Shown here one piece after another: positions 52,752 through 64,000 of a stretch of 64,000 nt of DNA. The stretch covers positions 62,001 through 126,000 of the forward strand of contig NZ_JACIZD010000004.1 in NCBI RefSeq assembly GCF_014359565.1, in the 5' to 3' direction. Below the pieces are notes generated by a model. That model was given only the letters and a program-made list of their open reading frames with translations. It was not told where the DNA came from and did no database searches. The stretch comes from Immundisolibacter sp. (GTDB lineage: Bacteria > Pseudomonadota > Gammaproteobacteria > Immundisolibacterales > Immundisolibacteraceae). Within the stretch, counting starts at the first letter, position 1, and every line of letters begins with the position of its first letter. Made by a program: the position numbers and the translations under genes.

Positions 52752-54731
52752 TCAGAAGCTCACGTACCAGATCATGCCCAGCAGCGCAGCCAGGCCGATG
52801 ATCATGGCAAACGCGTAGTGGTACAGGTAACCGGTCTGGATGTGCCGCAGCGCACCGGCCAGCCGGCCGATGCTGTGGGCGGTGCCGTTGACGGCCAGGC
52901 CGTCGATCAGCGCGACATCACCGACCCGCCACAGCAGGCCGCCGAGGCCACGCAGGCCGCCGGCAAACACCGCCTGATTGACGTCGTCAAAGAAGTATTT
53001 GCGCTCAAGAATGTACTGGACCAGCGAGAAGCGGCTGCGCACCACCGCCGGCCAGTCGGGCTTGACCAGATAGAACACCGCCGCTGTGCCCGCCCCGGCC
53101 AGCATCAGCCAGAACGGCAAGGCCGTGAAGCCGTGCAGGGCGAAGTTCAACGCGCCGTGGAAATGCTCGCCAAACTCCGCCAGCGTGGCGTGCTGCGGCA
53201 ATATCTGGATCGCCTTGCCGAAGTAATCGCCAAACAGCATCGGCCCGATCAGCGGCGCGCCGATCAGCACCGACGGTATTGCCAGCAGCACCAGCGGGCC
53301 GGTCACCACCAGCGGCGACTCGTGCAGGTGCTCTGCGGCGTGGTGGTCCACCCGCGAGCGGCCGTGGAACACCAGGAACAGCAGCCGGAAGCTGTACAGC
53401 GAGGTCACGAACACGCCGCCCAGCACCGAGAAGTGCGCGAAGCCGGCTGCCGGCAGGGAGGATGCCGCCACCGCCTCGATGATGGCGTCCTTGGAATAAA
53501 AGCCCGCAAAGCCGGGGAAACCGACCAGCGCCAGCGTGCCGATCCACGCCGTCAACGCGGTAATCGGCATGCGTTTCCACAGGCCGCCCATCTTGCGCAT
53601 GTCCTGCTCGTGATGCAGGCCGATGATCACCGAGCCGGCGGCCAGGAACAGCAGTGCCTTGAAGAAGGCGTGCGTACCCAGATGAAAGATGGCCGCCGAG
53701 TAGGCCGAAGCGCCCAGTGCGACGGTCATGTAGCCGAGCTGAGAGAGCGTGGAGTACGCCACCACGCGCTTGATGTCGGTCTGCACCAGGCCCAGCAGGC
53801 CCATGAAAAAGGCCGTCACGGCACCAATGAACAACACGAAGTTGAGCGCCGCCTCTGACAGCTCGAATAGCGGCGACATGCGTGCCACCAGGAAGATGCC
53901 GGCCGTGACCATGGTCGCGGCATGGATCAGCGCCGAGATCGGCGTCGGGCCTTCCATCGAGTCGGGCAACCAGACATGCAACGGCACCTGCGCCGACTTG
54001 GCCATGGCGCCGATGAACAGCAGCACGCAGATCACTGTCAACGCCGACCATTCACGGCCCGGCCAGATTTGCAGGGTCTCGCCGGTCAGTTCGGGGGCCT
54101 TGGCGAAAATGGTCGCGAAATCGAGGCTGCCGAACAGCGACAGCACGGCCGCGATGCCCAGGATCATGCCCAGATCGCCGACCCGATTGACCAGGAAGGC
54201 CTTCAGGTTGGCAAAGATGGCCGACTCCTTCTGATACCAAAAGCCGATCAAAAGATACGAGACCAGTCCCACGCCCTCCCAGCCGAAAAAAAGCTGCAGG
54301 AAGTTGTTTGCCGTCACCAGCATCAGCATGGCAAAGGTGAACAGGCTGATGTAGCTGAAGAAGCGCTGATAACCCGGATCGTCGTGCATGTAGCCGATGG
54401 TGTAGATGTGCACCATCAGCGACACGAAGGTCACCACCAGCATCATGGTGGCGGTCAGCTCGTCGATCAGGAAACCGATCGAAACCTGCAGCGGGCCGCT
54501 TTGCAGCCAGGTGTAAAGATCGACATTGAGCACATAGTCGCCGCCGGTCGCCTTGCCGGCCATCAGCAACGAGAAAACATAGCAGGACAGCGCAAAGGAG
54601 ATTCCCACCCCGAGGATGGTGACGATGTGCGCGCCGCTGCGACCGATCAGGCGTCCACCCAGACCGGCGATGATCGCTCCGGCGAGTGGCGCCAGCACCA
54701 CGCCCAGACAGATGAGGGTCAGCTTTTCCAT
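52752..54731 (-). CDS. nuoL: NADH-quinone oxidoreductase subunit L
   Basis: The distal antiporter-like subunit, 659 residues, whose long C-terminal lateral helix clamps the membrane arm. Seen: FFGWEGVGLVSYLLIGFWYQ near residue 140 (Glu), AKSAQVPLHVWLPDSMEGPTP near 230 (TM7 Lys), KRVVAYSTLSQLGYM near 305, and the C-terminal region with the amphipathic helix (KYFFDDVNQAVFAGGLRGL near 580). Length and motif order are canonical. Confidence 0.97.
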   Translation of the reverse strand: MEKLTLICLGVVLAPLAGAIIAGLGGRLIGRSGAHIVTILGVGISFALSCYVFSLLMAGKATGGDYVLNVDLYTWLQSGPLQVSIGFLIDELTATMMLVVTFVSLMVHIYTIGYMHDDPGYQRFFSYISLFTFAMLMLVTANNFLQLFFGWEGVGLVSYLLIGFWYQKESAIFANLKAFLVNRVGDLGMILGIAAVLSLFGSLDFATIFAKAPELTGETLQIWPGREWSALTVICVLLFIGAMAKSAQVPLHVWLPDSMEGPTPISALIHAATMVTAGIFLVARMSPLFELSEAALNFVLFIGAVTAFFMGLLGLVQTDIKRVVAYSTLSQLGYMTVALGASAYSAAIFHLGTHAFFKALLFLAAGSVIIGLHHEQDMRKMGGLWKRMPITALTAWIGTLALVGFPGFAGFYSKDAIIEAVAASSLPAAGFAHFSVLGGVFVTSLYSFRLLFLVFHGRSRVDHHAAEHLHESPLVVTGPLVLLAIPSVLIGAPLIGPMLFGDYFGKAIQILPQHATLAEFGEHFHGALNFALHGFTALPFWLMLAGAGTAAVFYLVKPDWPAVVRSRFSLVQYILERKYFFDDVNQAVFAGGLRGLGGLLWRVGDVALIDGLAVNGTAHSIGRLAGALRHIQTGYLYHYAFAMIIGLAALLGMIWYVSF

Positions 54732-54734
54732 CGC

Positions 54735-55040
54735 TCAGCCCTTCAGGTGGTCGAGGTCCTGGACGTTGATCGACGCCCGGTTGCGGAACAGCACCACGAT
54801 GATGGCAAGGCCGATGGCCGATTCCGCCGCCGCCACGGTGAGCACGAAAAACACGAAGACCTGACCTGCAATGTCGTGCAGGAAATGCGAGAAGGCGACG
54901 AAGTTCATGTTCACCGCCAGCAGCAGCAGTTCCACCGACATCAGCAGGATGATCATGTTCTTGCGGTTGATGAAAATGCCGAACATGCCGAGCGCGAACA
55001 AAATGGCGCCCAGCACCAGATAGTCGGTGAGCGTGACCAT
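54735..55040 (-). CDS. nuoK: NADH-quinone oxidoreductase subunit K
   Basis: A 101-residue subunit with three membrane helices. Both conserved proton-path Glu residues are present: [17 protein letters not shown] (Glu about 36) and [14 protein letters not shown] (Glu about 72). It lies 6 bp after nuoJ and 3 bp before nuoL. Confidence 0.97.
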   Translation of the reverse strand: MVTLTDYLVLGAILFALGMFGIFINRKNMIILLMSVELLLLAVNMNFVAFSHFLHDIAGQVFVFFVLTVAAAESAIGLAIIVVLFRNRASINVQDLDHLKG

Positions 55041-55046
55041 GCAGTC

Positions 55047-55676
55047 TTACCTGTCCTTTGCCGAGTCGTCTTCGCCACCCTCACCACGGGGCAGGTCCAG
55101 CAGGTGCATGCGCCCGCGTGGAGTAATGTGAACCTGCGCCGAGGGCGAAATGTATTTGCTGGCGCGCACGCCGCGGAAGGTCAGACCAATGGCCGCCACC
55201 ATGCCAATCAGCAGAATCACGGCGGCAATCTCGAACGGATAGGCGTATTCGGTGTAGAGCACGGCGGCGATTGCCTGCACATTGCTGACACCGGCGGCAT
55301 CCGGCAATGGCGGCCGCGCCAGGGCCGTGTCGAGCTGGCCGGTACCGTAGACCAGCACCATCTCGAACACGATCAGCAGCGTCACCGCCAGCCCCAGCGG
55401 CAGATGGCTGCCGAAGCCCTCGCGCAACTCGGCCCGGTCGACATCCAGCATCATCACCACGAACAGCCACAGCACCATCACCGCGCCGACGTAGACAAGC
55501 ACCAAGGCAATGGCCAGGAATTCCGCCTCCAGGATCAGCCACAGGCCGGCGCAGGTAAAAAACGCCAGCACCAGGAACAGCACCGCGCGCACGGCATTGC
55601 GCACGCTGACCACCATTCCGGCCGCGAAAACCAGAATCGCCGACAGAAGATAAAAAACAAACTTCTCAGTACCCAT
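55047..55676 (-). CDS. nuoJ: NADH-quinone oxidoreductase subunit J
   Basis: A 209-residue membrane subunit with five predicted helices. LAFFTCAGLWLILEAEFLA and VLVYVGAVMVLWLFVVMML (about residues 38-75) include the conserved TM3 region whose pi-bulge helps couple redox chemistry to pumping. The C-terminal tail is hydrophilic (Gly/Glu/Asp-rich) and longer than the membrane core requires. Confidence 0.96.
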   Translation of the reverse strand: MGTEKFVFYLLSAILVFAAGMVVSVRNAVRAVLFLVLAFFTCAGLWLILEAEFLAIALVLVYVGAVMVLWLFVVMMLDVDRAELREGFGSHLPLGLAVTLLIVFEMVLVYGTGQLDTALARPPLPDAAGVSNVQAIAAVLYTEYAYPFEIAAVILLIGMVAAIGLTFRGVRASKYISPSAQVHITPRGRMHLLDLPRGEGGEDDSAKDR

Positions 55677-55703
55677 GACAGCCGCCGCGAATGGATGAAG
55701 TGC

Positions 55704-56192
55704 TCAGCGGTACGCGGCATCGGCCGCGCGGTCGGCGGCGATCTGCGCTTCCATGCGGTCGCCGATGGCCAACAGGGTCGATTTGTCATAGACCCGCTCG
55801 GCGTTCTCTTCCATGTGGAAATGATTGAAGCGCGTCAGCACGATGGAATCGACTGGGCACGCCTCCTCGCAAAAGCCGCAATAAATGCACTTGAACATGT
55901 CGATGTCGTAGCGCGTGGTGCGGCGGGTGCCGTCCGCGCGCGGTTCGGACTCGATGGTGATCGCCAGGGCCGGGCATACCGCCTCGCACAGCTTGCAGGC
56001 GATGCAGCGCTCCTCGCCATTCGGGTAGCGGCGCAGCGCATGCAGGCCGCGAAAGCGCGGCGACAGCGGGGTTTTCTCCTCCGGAAACTGCACCGTGATC
56101 TTCGGCTTGAAAAAGTGACGCAGGGTCACGCCAAGCCCGGACAGCAGTTCGAGCAGCAGCAGACTCTTGAAGTACTGGGCAACGCGGGTCAT
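55704..56192 (-). CDS. nuoI: NADH-quinone oxidoreductase subunit I
   Basis: A ferredoxin-like subunit carrying clusters N6a and N6b. The 162-residue protein has two CxxCxxCxxxCP motifs: [12 protein letters not shown] near residue 65 and [12 protein letters not shown] near 104. The N-terminal amphipathic helix sits on the membrane. It passes electrons from NuoG to cluster N2 in NuoB. Confidence 0.97.
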   Translation of the reverse strand: MTRVAQYFKSLLLLELLSGLGVTLRHFFKPKITVQFPEEKTPLSPRFRGLHALRRYPNGEERCIACKLCEAVCPALAITIESEPRADGTRRTTRYDIDMFKCIYCGFCEEACPVDSIVLTRFNHFHMEENAERVYDKSTLLAIGDRMEAQIAADRAADAAYR

Positions 56193-56201
56193 GACATGCC
56201 C

Positions 56202-57260
56202 TCAGTTGAACCACGGCGGCAGGCGGTACAGCACGGCCGTCGACACCACCACCAGCCAGACGATGGTGATCGGAATGAAGACTTTCCAGCCCAGACGCAT
56301 GATCTGGTCATAGCGGTAGCGCGGGAAGGTGGCGCGGAACCACAGGAAGCAGAACAGCAGGAAGGCGACCTTGGCGATCAGCCACAGCGGCCCCGGCACC
56401 CAGGCAAACGCGCCTTCTAGCAGCGGGATGCCCTGGAACGGCGACAGCCAGCCGCCCAGGAACATGGTGGCCGCCAGGGTCGAGACCAGGATCATGTTGG
56501 CGTATTCGGCCAGGAAGAACACCGCGAAGCTCATGCCGGAATACTCGACATGAAAGCCGGCGACGATTTCCGACTCGCCCTCGGCGACATCGAACGGCGC
56601 GCGGTTGGTCTCCGCCACCGCCGATATGAAATAGATGACGGCGATCGGCAGCAGCGGCAGCCAGAACCAGGTCAGCAGGTTGCCGTTCTGGGCCAGCACG
56701 ATCTTTTGCAGGTTCAGGCTGCCGGCGGCGATCAGCACCACCACGATGGCAAAGCCCATGGCGATTTCATACGCCACGATCTGCGCCGCCGAGCGCATGG
56801 CGCCGAGGAAGGCGTAGCGGGAATTGGACGCCCAGCCGGCCAGGATCACCCCGTACACGCCCATGGACGTGATGGCCAGCACGTACAACAGGCCGACGTC
56901 GATATCGGCGATGACCAGGCCCTCACCGAAGGGCACCACCGCCCAGGCGCCCAGCGCCGGGCCGATGACCAGCACCGGTGCCAGGTAGAACAGGAACGGA
57001 TTGGCCCGCATCGGCACAATCACTTCCTTGGTCAGGAGCTTGAGCGCGTCGGCGATCGGCTGCAGCCAGCCGCGCGGCCCGACCCGGTTGGGCCCGATGC
57101 GCAGCTGCATGTAGCCGATCACCTTGCGTTCGGCGAAGGTCAGCCAGGCCACCGATACCAGCACCGGTACCAGCACCACGCCGATCTTGAGCAGGTTCCA
57201 CAGCAGCAGTTGCAGCGGTTCGGGCACCGCCTGCCACAGCAGCGTCAGCTGTTCCACCAT
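56202..57260 (-). CDS. nuoH: NADH-quinone oxidoreductase subunit H
   Basis: The membrane subunit that forms much of the quinone chamber and E channel, 352 residues. Seen: [21 protein letters not shown] near residue 40, [19 protein letters not shown] near 135, and [21 protein letters not shown] near 230 with the conserved acidic cluster. The ATG at 57260 overlaps the nuoG TGA by 4 bp; the frame stays open upstream but that part lies inside nuoG. Confidence 0.97.
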   Translation of the reverse strand: MVEQLTLLWQAVPEPLQLLLWNLLKIGVVLVPVLVSVAWLTFAERKVIGYMQLRIGPNRVGPRGWLQPIADALKLLTKEVIVPMRANPFLFYLAPVLVIGPALGAWAVVPFGEGLVIADIDVGLLYVLAITSMGVYGVILAGWASNSRYAFLGAMRSAAQIVAYEIAMGFAIVVVLIAAGSLNLQKIVLAQNGNLLTWFWLPLLPIAVIYFISAVAETNRAPFDVAEGESEIVAGFHVEYSGMSFAVFFLAEYANMILVSTLAATMFLGGWLSPFQGIPLLEGAFAWVPGPLWLIAKVAFLLFCFLWFRATFPRYRYDQIMRLGWKVFIPITIVWLVVVSTAVLYRLPPWFN

Positions 57261-59635
57261 CACACCCGCTCCAGCGTGAGCGGCCCGTAGGCCGTACCCA
57301 GACCCTGCGTGCCTGCGAGCCCGGACGGGATGTATGCCGTACCGTCCGCGACCCGCGCATCCACGGCCAGCGGCAGTTCGAGCACCGCTTCGCCCTGGCG
57401 CACGCGCAGCCGGTCCCCGGCGGCAAAGCCCAGGCGCCGGCATTCGGGCTCGTTCAGATACACCGCCGCGGCCGGCAGGTCCGCGCGCTGCTGCAGGGCG
57501 CCGGCCCGGCGCACCAGTGCATCGCTGCGGTAACAAGGCCAGTCACCGATGCGGGTCAGGCCACCGCCACCGGCAGGCCACGCGACGGCTGCAGGATCAG
57601 CCGTTGCTGCCGGGAAGTCGACCGCCTCAACCGCTGCCTGTACTTCGGCGCGCACGGCGGCCACATCGTCGTGTTCGAAGCCCGGCAGGTCCAGCAGATT
57701 GGCCAGCACACGCAGGATCTTCCAGCCAGGGCGCGCCTCACCCGGCGGCTTTAGCGCGCCCTCGAAGGACTGCCAGCGTCCCTCGCCGTTGACGAAGCTG
57801 CCACCGGTTTCGGTGAAGGCCGCCAGCGGCAGGATGACGTCGGCATAGCCGCGCATGGCATCGGTCACGAACGGGCTAAGCACCACCACGCATTGGGCCG
57901 CGTCGAGTGCCGCCAGCGCGGCGCCGCCGTCGGCGCAATCGAACTCCGGCTCGAAGCCGGCCAGCAGGTAGGCACGCAGGTGCTGTTCCAGCATGGCGCG
58001 GGCATTCAACCCACCCTGTTGCAGGTGAGCGCCGCCGACGCGCCGATGCGGAACCGCACCGGCCAGCCAGGCACCCGCGCCGTTGCCACCGGGGCTGGTT
58101 TCCGCCAGCGTGCCGCGGGCGAGTTCCGCGATGAGGGCCGCCAGGGCGCGCAATGCGCCGTAGAAAGGGCTTGCAAGCGCTTGATCTCCAAGGAGGATCA
58201 GAGCGCCCGGCTGCTGCTTGAGAGCGCTGACAAGCTCGCGCTGCCAAGGCGTGGCGACCATGCCGGCGAGGCGCCCGCTCCAGCTGGCAGGAATACCCGC
58301 CCCGTCCAGCAGCGCCACTGCGATGCCGGCCAGTTCGGCCACCATCGCGGCCGGATCGCACACCGCCACGCCGCGCAGCGGGTAGTTGAAGTCGTAGTCG
58401 TAGCTGCTGATCGCAAAGCCGGCGGCGCCGCGCTTGACCACGGCCTTGCGCAGGCGCGTGTTCAGCAGCGGCTGGTCCTTGCGCAGGTTGCTGCCGACCA
58501 GCAGGAACGCTGGTACCTGTTCCAGGCTGGCTATCGGCGGCAGCGCCGGGTGGCGGGGCAGCGCGGCATCGGCGCTGAAATCCGATTGCCGCAGGCGATG
58601 ATCCACGTTATTGGAGCCGAGTGCCCGCATCAGCTTCTGGGCCAGATACAGCTCTTCGGTGGTCAGGGTCGGCGCCAGCAGGGCGCCCAGATGCCCGGGC
58701 CCATATTCCTTGAGCACAGCCTGCAGGCCTTCCGCGGCGGCGGCGAGCGCCTCCTGCCAGCTCACTTCCTGCCAGGCGTCGCCCTTGCGCAGCAACGGCT
58801 GGCGCAATCGGTCGGGACTGCCGAGGCCAAGGTAGGAATAGCGATCGCGGTCCGACAGCCAGATTTCATTGACCGCCTCGTTGGCGCGCGGCAAGAAGCG
58901 CTTCACGACGCCATTGGCGACGTTGATTTCGAGGTTGCTGCCGACGCAATCGTGCGGGCTCACGCCCGGCCGGCGCTCCAGCTCCCAGGCGCGGGCCGTG
59001 AAGCGGTACGGCTTGTTGGTGAGCGCGCCCACCGGGCACAGGTCGACCACGTTGCCGGACAGCTCCGACTCCACCGCGCGCTGGATGTAGGTACCGATGC
59101 GCATGAACTCGCCGCGCCCGGTGGCACCCAGCTCCTTCACGCCGGCGATCTCCTCGCCGAAGCGCACGCAGCGCGTGCAGTGGATGCAGCGCGTCATCTC
59201 GGTCTGGATCAGCGGCCCGACATCCTTGTCGTCGACCACGCGCTTGGCTTCCGTGTAACGGGATTCCACCTTGCCGAAGCCCAGCGCCGTGTCCTGCAGC
59301 TGGCACTCGCCGCCCTCGTCGCAGATCGGGCAATCCAAGGGGTGGTTGATCAGCAGGAATTCCATCACCGCCCGCTGCGACTGCAGCGCCTTGGGCGACT
59401 TGGTGAACACCTTCATGCCTTCGGTCAGCGGCGTGGCGCAGGCCGGCACCGGCTTTGGCATTTTCTCGACTTCGACCAGGCACATGCGGCAGTTGGCCGC
59501 CACGCTGAGCTTGTCGTGGTAGCAGAAGCGCGGCACGGTGATGCCGGCCGCGTCGGCGGCCTGGATGATCATCTGGCCCTTGCGCGCCTGCAGCGCAACG
59601 CCGTTGATCTCGATATTCAGCAGATCGTCGCTCAT
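57260..59635 (-). CDS. nuoG: NADH-quinone oxidoreductase subunit G
   Basis: The largest peripheral-arm subunit, 791 residues, electron wire of complex I. The N-terminal [2Fe-2S] domain shows [20 protein letters not shown] with a later Cys in ACATPL; next come the His-ligated [4Fe-4S] region ([18 protein letters not shown]) and [13 protein letters not shown] with VDLCPVGAL. The C-terminal molybdopterin-oxidoreductase-like domain is present but carries no cofactor in this family. It lies 23 bp after nuoF. Confidence 0.97.
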   Translation of the reverse strand: MSDDLLNIEINGVALQARKGQMIIQAADAAGITVPRFCYHDKLSVAANCRMCLVEVEKMPKPVPACATPLTEGMKVFTKSPKALQSQRAVMEFLLINHPLDCPICDEGGECQLQDTALGFGKVESRYTEAKRVVDDKDVGPLIQTEMTRCIHCTRCVRFGEEIAGVKELGATGRGEFMRIGTYIQRAVESELSGNVVDLCPVGALTNKPYRFTARAWELERRPGVSPHDCVGSNLEINVANGVVKRFLPRANEAVNEIWLSDRDRYSYLGLGSPDRLRQPLLRKGDAWQEVSWQEALAAAAEGLQAVLKEYGPGHLGALLAPTLTTEELYLAQKLMRALGSNNVDHRLRQSDFSADAALPRHPALPPIASLEQVPAFLLVGSNLRKDQPLLNTRLRKAVVKRGAAGFAISSYDYDFNYPLRGVAVCDPAAMVAELAGIAVALLDGAGIPASWSGRLAGMVATPWQRELVSALKQQPGALILLGDQALASPFYGALRALAALIAELARGTLAETSPGGNGAGAWLAGAVPHRRVGGAHLQQGGLNARAMLEQHLRAYLLAGFEPEFDCADGGAALAALDAAQCVVVLSPFVTDAMRGYADVILPLAAFTETGGSFVNGEGRWQSFEGALKPPGEARPGWKILRVLANLLDLPGFEHDDVAAVRAEVQAAVEAVDFPAATADPAAVAWPAGGGGLTRIGDWPCYRSDALVRRAGALQQRADLPAAAVYLNEPECRRLGFAAGDRLRVRQGEAVLELPLAVDARVADGTAYIPSGLAGTQGLGTAYGPLTLERV

Positions 59636-59658
59636 GGGGCTTTCTTCTGTGCGCCGAC

Positions 59659-60957
<1,299 letters not shown>

Positions 60958-60961
60958 GGTG

Positions 60962-61459
60962 TCAGTCCAGCGCGTCCAGGATTTGATCGACCCGCTGCGG
61001 CGTCAGATGCTCGTGGTAGACGTGATCCACCTGCATCATCGGCGCGCCGCAGCAGCCGGCCAGGCACTCTTCCTCCGGCTTCAGATAGAACTTGCCGTCC
61101 GGCGTGCTCTGACCGAGCTTCACGCCGAGCCTGCGCTCGACATGCGCCACGATGTCGTCGGCGCCGCGCAGCATGCACGAGATGTTGGTGCAGACCGAAA
61201 TCGAATGGCGGCCGACCGGCTTGGTCTCGAACATCGAGTAGAAGCTCGCCACCTCGTACACGTCCATGGCTTCCAGTTGCAGGTACCCGGCCACCGCATC
61301 CATCAGCTCGACGGTGAGGTAACCGCCGTTCTCGTGCTGCACCTCGCGCAACGCCGCCAGCACCGCCGAGCGTTTCTGATCGGCCGGGAACTTCGCCACC
61401 CAGTGATCGATTTCGTGGCGGGCGTGTTCCGAAAGAATGCCCTGATACGGCTGTGTCAT
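60962..61459 (-). CDS. nuoE: NADH-quinone oxidoreductase subunit E
   Basis: A thioredoxin-like subunit with the N1a [2Fe-2S] cluster, 165 residues. The four ligands are visible in [14 protein letters not shown] (about 90) and [14 protein letters not shown] (about 130). [15 protein letters not shown] precedes them. The ATG at 61459 overlaps the nuoD stop by 4 bp; the frame is open far upstream but that reading is out of register with nuoD and nuoC and is not coding. Confidence 0.96.
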   Translation of the reverse strand: MTQPYQGILSEHARHEIDHWVAKFPADQKRSAVLAALREVQHENGGYLTVELMDAVAGYLQLEAMDVYEVASFYSMFETKPVGRHSISVCTNISCMLRGADDIVAHVERRLGVKLGQSTPDGKFYLKPEEECLAGCCGAPMMQVDHVYHEHLTPQRVDQILDALD

Positions 61460-62709
61460 CGGTCGATCTCGCCAAACACGATGTCCAGGGTGGCGATGAT
61501 GGCCACCAGGTCCGCCAGCATGTGGCCGCGCACCATCTCGTCGATGGCCGCCAGGTGCGGGAAACCCGGCGCGCGCAGCTTGACCCGATAGGGCTTGTTC
61601 GAGCCGTCGGCAATCATGTACACGCCAAACTCGCCCTTGGGCGCCTCCACCGCGGCATATACCTCGCCCTGCGGCACGGCGTAGCCCTCGGTGAAAAGCT
61701 TGAAGTGGTGGATCAGGGCCTCCATGTCGGCCTTCATTTCGGTGCGCGACGGCGGCGTGATCTTGTGATCGGCGAGCATCACCGGCCCGGGATTGGCGCG
61801 CAGCCAGTCCACGCACTGGCGGATGATGCGGTTGGACTGGCGCATCTCGGCCACGCGCACCAGATACCGATCGTAGCAGTCGCCGTTGACGCCCACCGGG
61901 ACCTGAAAGTCCAGCTCGTTGTAGACCTCGTACGGCTGCTTGCGCCGCAGATCCCAGGCCACACCGGAGCCGCGCAGCATGGGGCCGGTGAAGCCCAGTT
62001 GCCGCGCCCGCTCGGGACTGACCACGCCGATGCCGACCGTGCGCTGCTTCCAGATGCGGTTGTTGGTGAGCAGGGACTCGTAGTCGTCGACGCAGCCGGG
62101 GAAGCGCTCGGTGAAGGCCTCGATGAAATCCAGCAGGCTGCCCTCGCGGTCGCGATTGATGGCCTTGATGGCTTTCTCGTCGCGCCATTTGGAGGTTTCG
62201 TACTTCGCCATGCTGTCCGGCAGGTCGCGGTACACGCCGCCGGGGCGGTAGTAGGTCGCGTGCATGCGCGCGCCGGAGACCGCCTCGTAGCAGTCCATCA
62301 GGTCCTCGCGCTCGCGAAAGCAGTACAGGAACACCGTCATGGCGCCCATGTCGAGCGCATGGGCGCCCAACCACATCAGGTGATTCAGGACGCGCGTGAT
62401 CTCGTCGAACAGCACGCGGATGTACTGCGCGCGTATCGGCGGCTCGATGCCCAGCAGCTTCTCGATAGCCAGCACGTAGGCGTGCTCGTTGCACATCATG
62501 GACACGTAATCGAGCCGGTCCATGTAGCCGATGGAATGGTTGTACGGCTTGCTCTCGGCCAGCTTTTCGGTGCCCCGATGCAGCAGGCCGATGTGCGGGT
62601 CGGCGCGCTGCACCACCTCGCCGTCCATTTCCAGCACCAGGCGCAGCACGCCGTGGGCGGCCGGATGCTGCGGCCCGAAGTTCATCGTGTAGTTGCGGAT
62701 CTCGGCCAT
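61456..62709 (-). CDS. nuoD: NADH-quinone oxidoreductase subunit D
   Basis: The 49-kDa-type quinone-site subunit, 417 residues, separate from NuoC (in enterics the two are fused). Seen: [21 protein letters not shown] at the N-terminus (the quinone-site His/His region), [14 protein letters not shown] near 40, [11 protein letters not shown]-like DRLDYVSMM near 65 with the conserved Tyr further on, and the [10 protein letters not shown]-terminus. It lies 6 bp after nuoC. Confidence 0.97.
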   Translation of the reverse strand: MAEIRNYTMNFGPQHPAAHGVLRLVLEMDGEVVQRADPHIGLLHRGTEKLAESKPYNHSIGYMDRLDYVSMMCNEHAYVLAIEKLLGIEPPIRAQYIRVLFDEITRVLNHLMWLGAHALDMGAMTVFLYCFREREDLMDCYEAVSGARMHATYYRPGGVYRDLPDSMAKYETSKWRDEKAIKAINRDREGSLLDFIEAFTERFPGCVDDYESLLTNNRIWKQRTVGIGVVSPERARQLGFTGPMLRGSGVAWDLRRKQPYEVYNELDFQVPVGVNGDCYDRYLVRVAEMRQSNRIIRQCVDWLRANPGPVMLADHKITPPSRTEMKADMEALIHHFKLFTEGYAVPQGEVYAAVEAPKGEFGVYMIADGSNKPYRVKLRAPGFPHLAAIDEMVRGHMLADLVAIIATLDIVFGEIDR

Positions 62710-62715
62710 GTCGCC

Positions 62716-63324
62716 CTACCCGGCCGGGTGTTCGTAGCGGAAATCGTCGCGCCGCACGCGCGGCACGCTGATGCGATTCTCGATGCTCACCGGCTCGTAC
62801 ACCACGCGGCCCTGCTGCGCGTCGTAGCGCATCTCGACCTCGCCGTTGAGCGGAAAATCCTTGCGCAGCGGATGACCGACGAAGCCATAGTCGGTGAGGA
62901 TGCGCCGCAGGTCCGGATGGCCGTCGAAGACGATGCCCAACAGATCGAAGGCCTCGCGCTCGAACCAGTTGGCCGCCGGCCACACGTCGATGACCGAAGC
63001 GACCAGCGGGAATTCGTCGTCCAGATAGGCGCGCACGCGCAGCCGGGCGTTTTGCGTGGTGGACAGCAGGTGGTAGACGACCGCGAACCTGGGCCGTGTG
63101 GCATCCGGTTCCTGCGGAAAGTCGCTGTAGTCCACGCCGCAGACGTCGATCAGCTGATCGAAGGCCAGATCGGGCGTGTCGCGCAGCGTCCGGCAGACGG
63201 CCTCCACCGCCTCGGCGGGGATCTTCAGCGTGATCTGGTCGGCGGCGCCGACACTGGCCTGACCGCAAGCCTCACCCAGGGTTTCGCGCAGGCGCACCAG
63301 CAGATTGTCGGCCCGGATGCTCAT
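62716..63324 (-). CDS. nuoC: NADH-quinone oxidoreductase subunit C
   Basis: The 30-kDa-type subunit, 202 residues. The signature [22 protein letters not shown] at about residues 120-141 and [16 protein letters not shown] just after are diagnostic. It contacts NuoD and stabilises the quinone-site region. It starts 3 bp downstream of nuoB. Confidence 0.97.
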   Translation of the reverse strand: MSIRADNLLVRLRETLGEACGQASVGAADQITLKIPAEAVEAVCRTLRDTPDLAFDQLIDVCGVDYSDFPQEPDATRPRFAVVYHLLSTTQNARLRVRAYLDDEFPLVASVIDVWPAANWFEREAFDLLGIVFDGHPDLRRILTDYGFVGHPLRKDFPLNGEVEMRYDAQQGRVVYEPVSIENRISVPRVRRDDFRYEHPAG

Positions 63325-63327
63325 GGC

Positions 63328-63804
63328 TCAGCGGGCGATGGTGTGAGTGCGGCGAATCTTGTTCTGCAGCTGGATCAGCCCGAACAGCAACGCCTCCGCC
63401 GTCGGCGGACAGCCTGGCACGTAGACGTCTACCGGCACGATCCGGTCGCAGCCGCGCACCACGGCGTAGGAGTAGTGGTAGTACCCGCCGCCGTTGGCGC
63501 AGGACCCCATCGACAGCACCCAGCGCGGCTCGGCCATCTGGTCGTACACCTTGCGCAGCGCGGGGGCCATCTTGTTGACCAGCGTGCCGGCCACAATCAT
63601 CAGGTCCGACTGGCGCGGACTGGGGCGAAAGATGATGCCGAAGCGGTCGAGGTCATAGCGCGACGCACCGGCCTGCATCATCTCCACGGCGCAGCAGGCC
63701 AGTCCGAAGGTCACCGGCCACAGGGAGCCGGTCTTGCTCCAGTTGACCACCTGATCGACGGTGGTGGTCAGAAAGCCCCGCTCGCCGAGTGCCTCTACTC
63801 CCAT
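63328..63804 (-). CDS. nuoB: NADH-quinone oxidoreductase subunit B
   Basis: The subunit that holds the terminal [4Fe-4S] cluster N2, 158 residues. The ligands are in [10 protein letters not shown] (the unusual adjacent Cys pair near residue 36), [10 protein letters not shown] near 100 and [11 protein letters not shown] near 130. The ATG at 63804 overlaps the nuoA stop by 10 bp; the frame remains open further upstream inside nuoA. Confidence 0.97.
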   Translation of the reverse strand: MGVEALGERGFLTTTVDQVVNWSKTGSLWPVTFGLACCAVEMMQAGASRYDLDRFGIIFRPSPRQSDLMIVAGTLVNKMAPALRKVYDQMAEPRWVLSMGSCANGGGYYHYSYAVVRGCDRIVPVDVYVPGCPPTAEALLFGLIQLQNKIRRTHTIAR

Positions 63805-64000
63805 TCGAGCGCCCCTTTCTTCCACTCGTAGATGAAGCCGACCACCAACAGGCCCAGGAACAGCATCATGGCCAGAAAACCGAAGCCGCCGACCAGGCCC
63901 TGCTTGAGGCCCACCGCCCACGGAAACAGGAAGGCCACTTCCAGATCGAAGATGATGAACAGGATGGCCACCAGGTAGTAGCGCACGTCGAACTTCATGC
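63795..64000 (-). CDS. nuoA: NADH-quinone oxidoreductase subunit A (5' part missing)
   Basis: About 68 C-terminal residues are visible; the N-terminal helix and the start lie beyond base 64000. [20 protein letters not shown] with the conserved acidic pair, FLFPWAV, then a last membrane span and WKKGALEW identify NuoA. The internal Met at 63998 is not the true start, because NuoA has a preceding helix and loop. It is the first nuo gene, so the operon promoter is outside the window. Confidence 0.93.
   Translation of the reverse strand, partial: MKFDVRYYLVAILFIIFDLEVAFLFPWAVGLKQGLVGGFGFLAMMLFLGLLVVGFIYEWKKGALEWE

Noticed and set aside
61453-63831. A 792-codon plus-strand frame opposite nuoD, nuoC and nuoB
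   Set aside because: Antisense shadow. The minus-strand genes have all cluster-binding and quinone-site motifs.

Overview
The window is a gene-dense, high-GC stretch of a proteobacterial chromosome, with tightly packed operons and many 1-11 bp start/stop overlaps. Three features suggest a gammaproteobacterium, possibly a deep-branching one, or less likely a betaproteobacterium. These are the fused run mlaFEDCB - ABC-2 transporter - ibaG - grxD - murA - hisGDCBHAFIE - tatABC, a 14-gene nuo operon with separate nuoC and nuoD, and a type II secretion operon in the order gspCDEFGHIJKLM. I see no IS element, prophage, CRISPR array or rRNA. The species cannot be named from the sequence alone.

Layout. 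1-4.05 kb (+): tail of purU, a D-2-hydroxyacid dehydrogenase, and a phosphoglycerate-mutase-like protein translationally coupled to recJ. 4.05-4.26 kb: a REP-like palindromic repeat. 4.26-9.22 kb (-): TetR regulator, RND adaptor and RND permease. 9.3-24.0 kb (-): the long collinear envelope/histidine/Tat cluster, covering outer-membrane lipid asymmetry (Mla), an ABC exporter, BolA-type and CGFS-glutaredoxin iron-sulfur proteins, MurA, all nine histidine cistrons and the Tat translocase. 24.1-28.3 kb (-): an unassigned conserved protein in an operon with aconitase. 28.5-30.3 kb (+): purB and a small lipoprotein. 30.3-32.8 kb (-): nagZ and an MtaD-type deaminase. 32.8-36.7 kb (+): leuA, preceded by a promoter, a possible leucine-rich leader peptide and a hairpin, then E1 alpha and E1 beta of a 2-oxoacid dehydrogenase complex. 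36.7-46.4 kb (-): the T2SS operon, with an 11-bp direct repeat upstream that resembles a response-regulator site. 46.7-47.8 kb (+): the E2 acyltransferase that would be expected next to E1. 47.8-49.4 kb: a DUF900-type alpha/beta hydrolase (-) and a small exported protein (+), both visibly less GC-rich. 49.6-49.8 kb (-): initiator tRNA-Met with its own promoter and terminator. 49.8-64 kb (-): the respiratory complex I operon nuoA (cut by the window end) to nuoN.

How the genes connect. Central metabolism is represented by aconitase, the E1/E2 2-oxoacid dehydrogenase and complex I, which oxidises the resulting NADH. Amino-acid synthesis is represented by his and leuA, and purine and one-carbon metabolism by purU and purB. 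Envelope upkeep and secretion are represented by Mla, MurA, NagZ, Tat and T2SS. Tat and T2SS can act in series, because folded Tat substrates can be exported across the outer membrane by T2SS.

The most interesting leads are the candidate leu attenuator, the T2SS operon lying between E1 and E2 genes, the direct repeat upstream of gspC, the unassigned 492-aa protein coupled to aconitase, the lower-GC hydrolase/exported-protein pair beside the tRNA, and an initiator tRNA whose 1:72 mismatch reads U-U instead of C-A.
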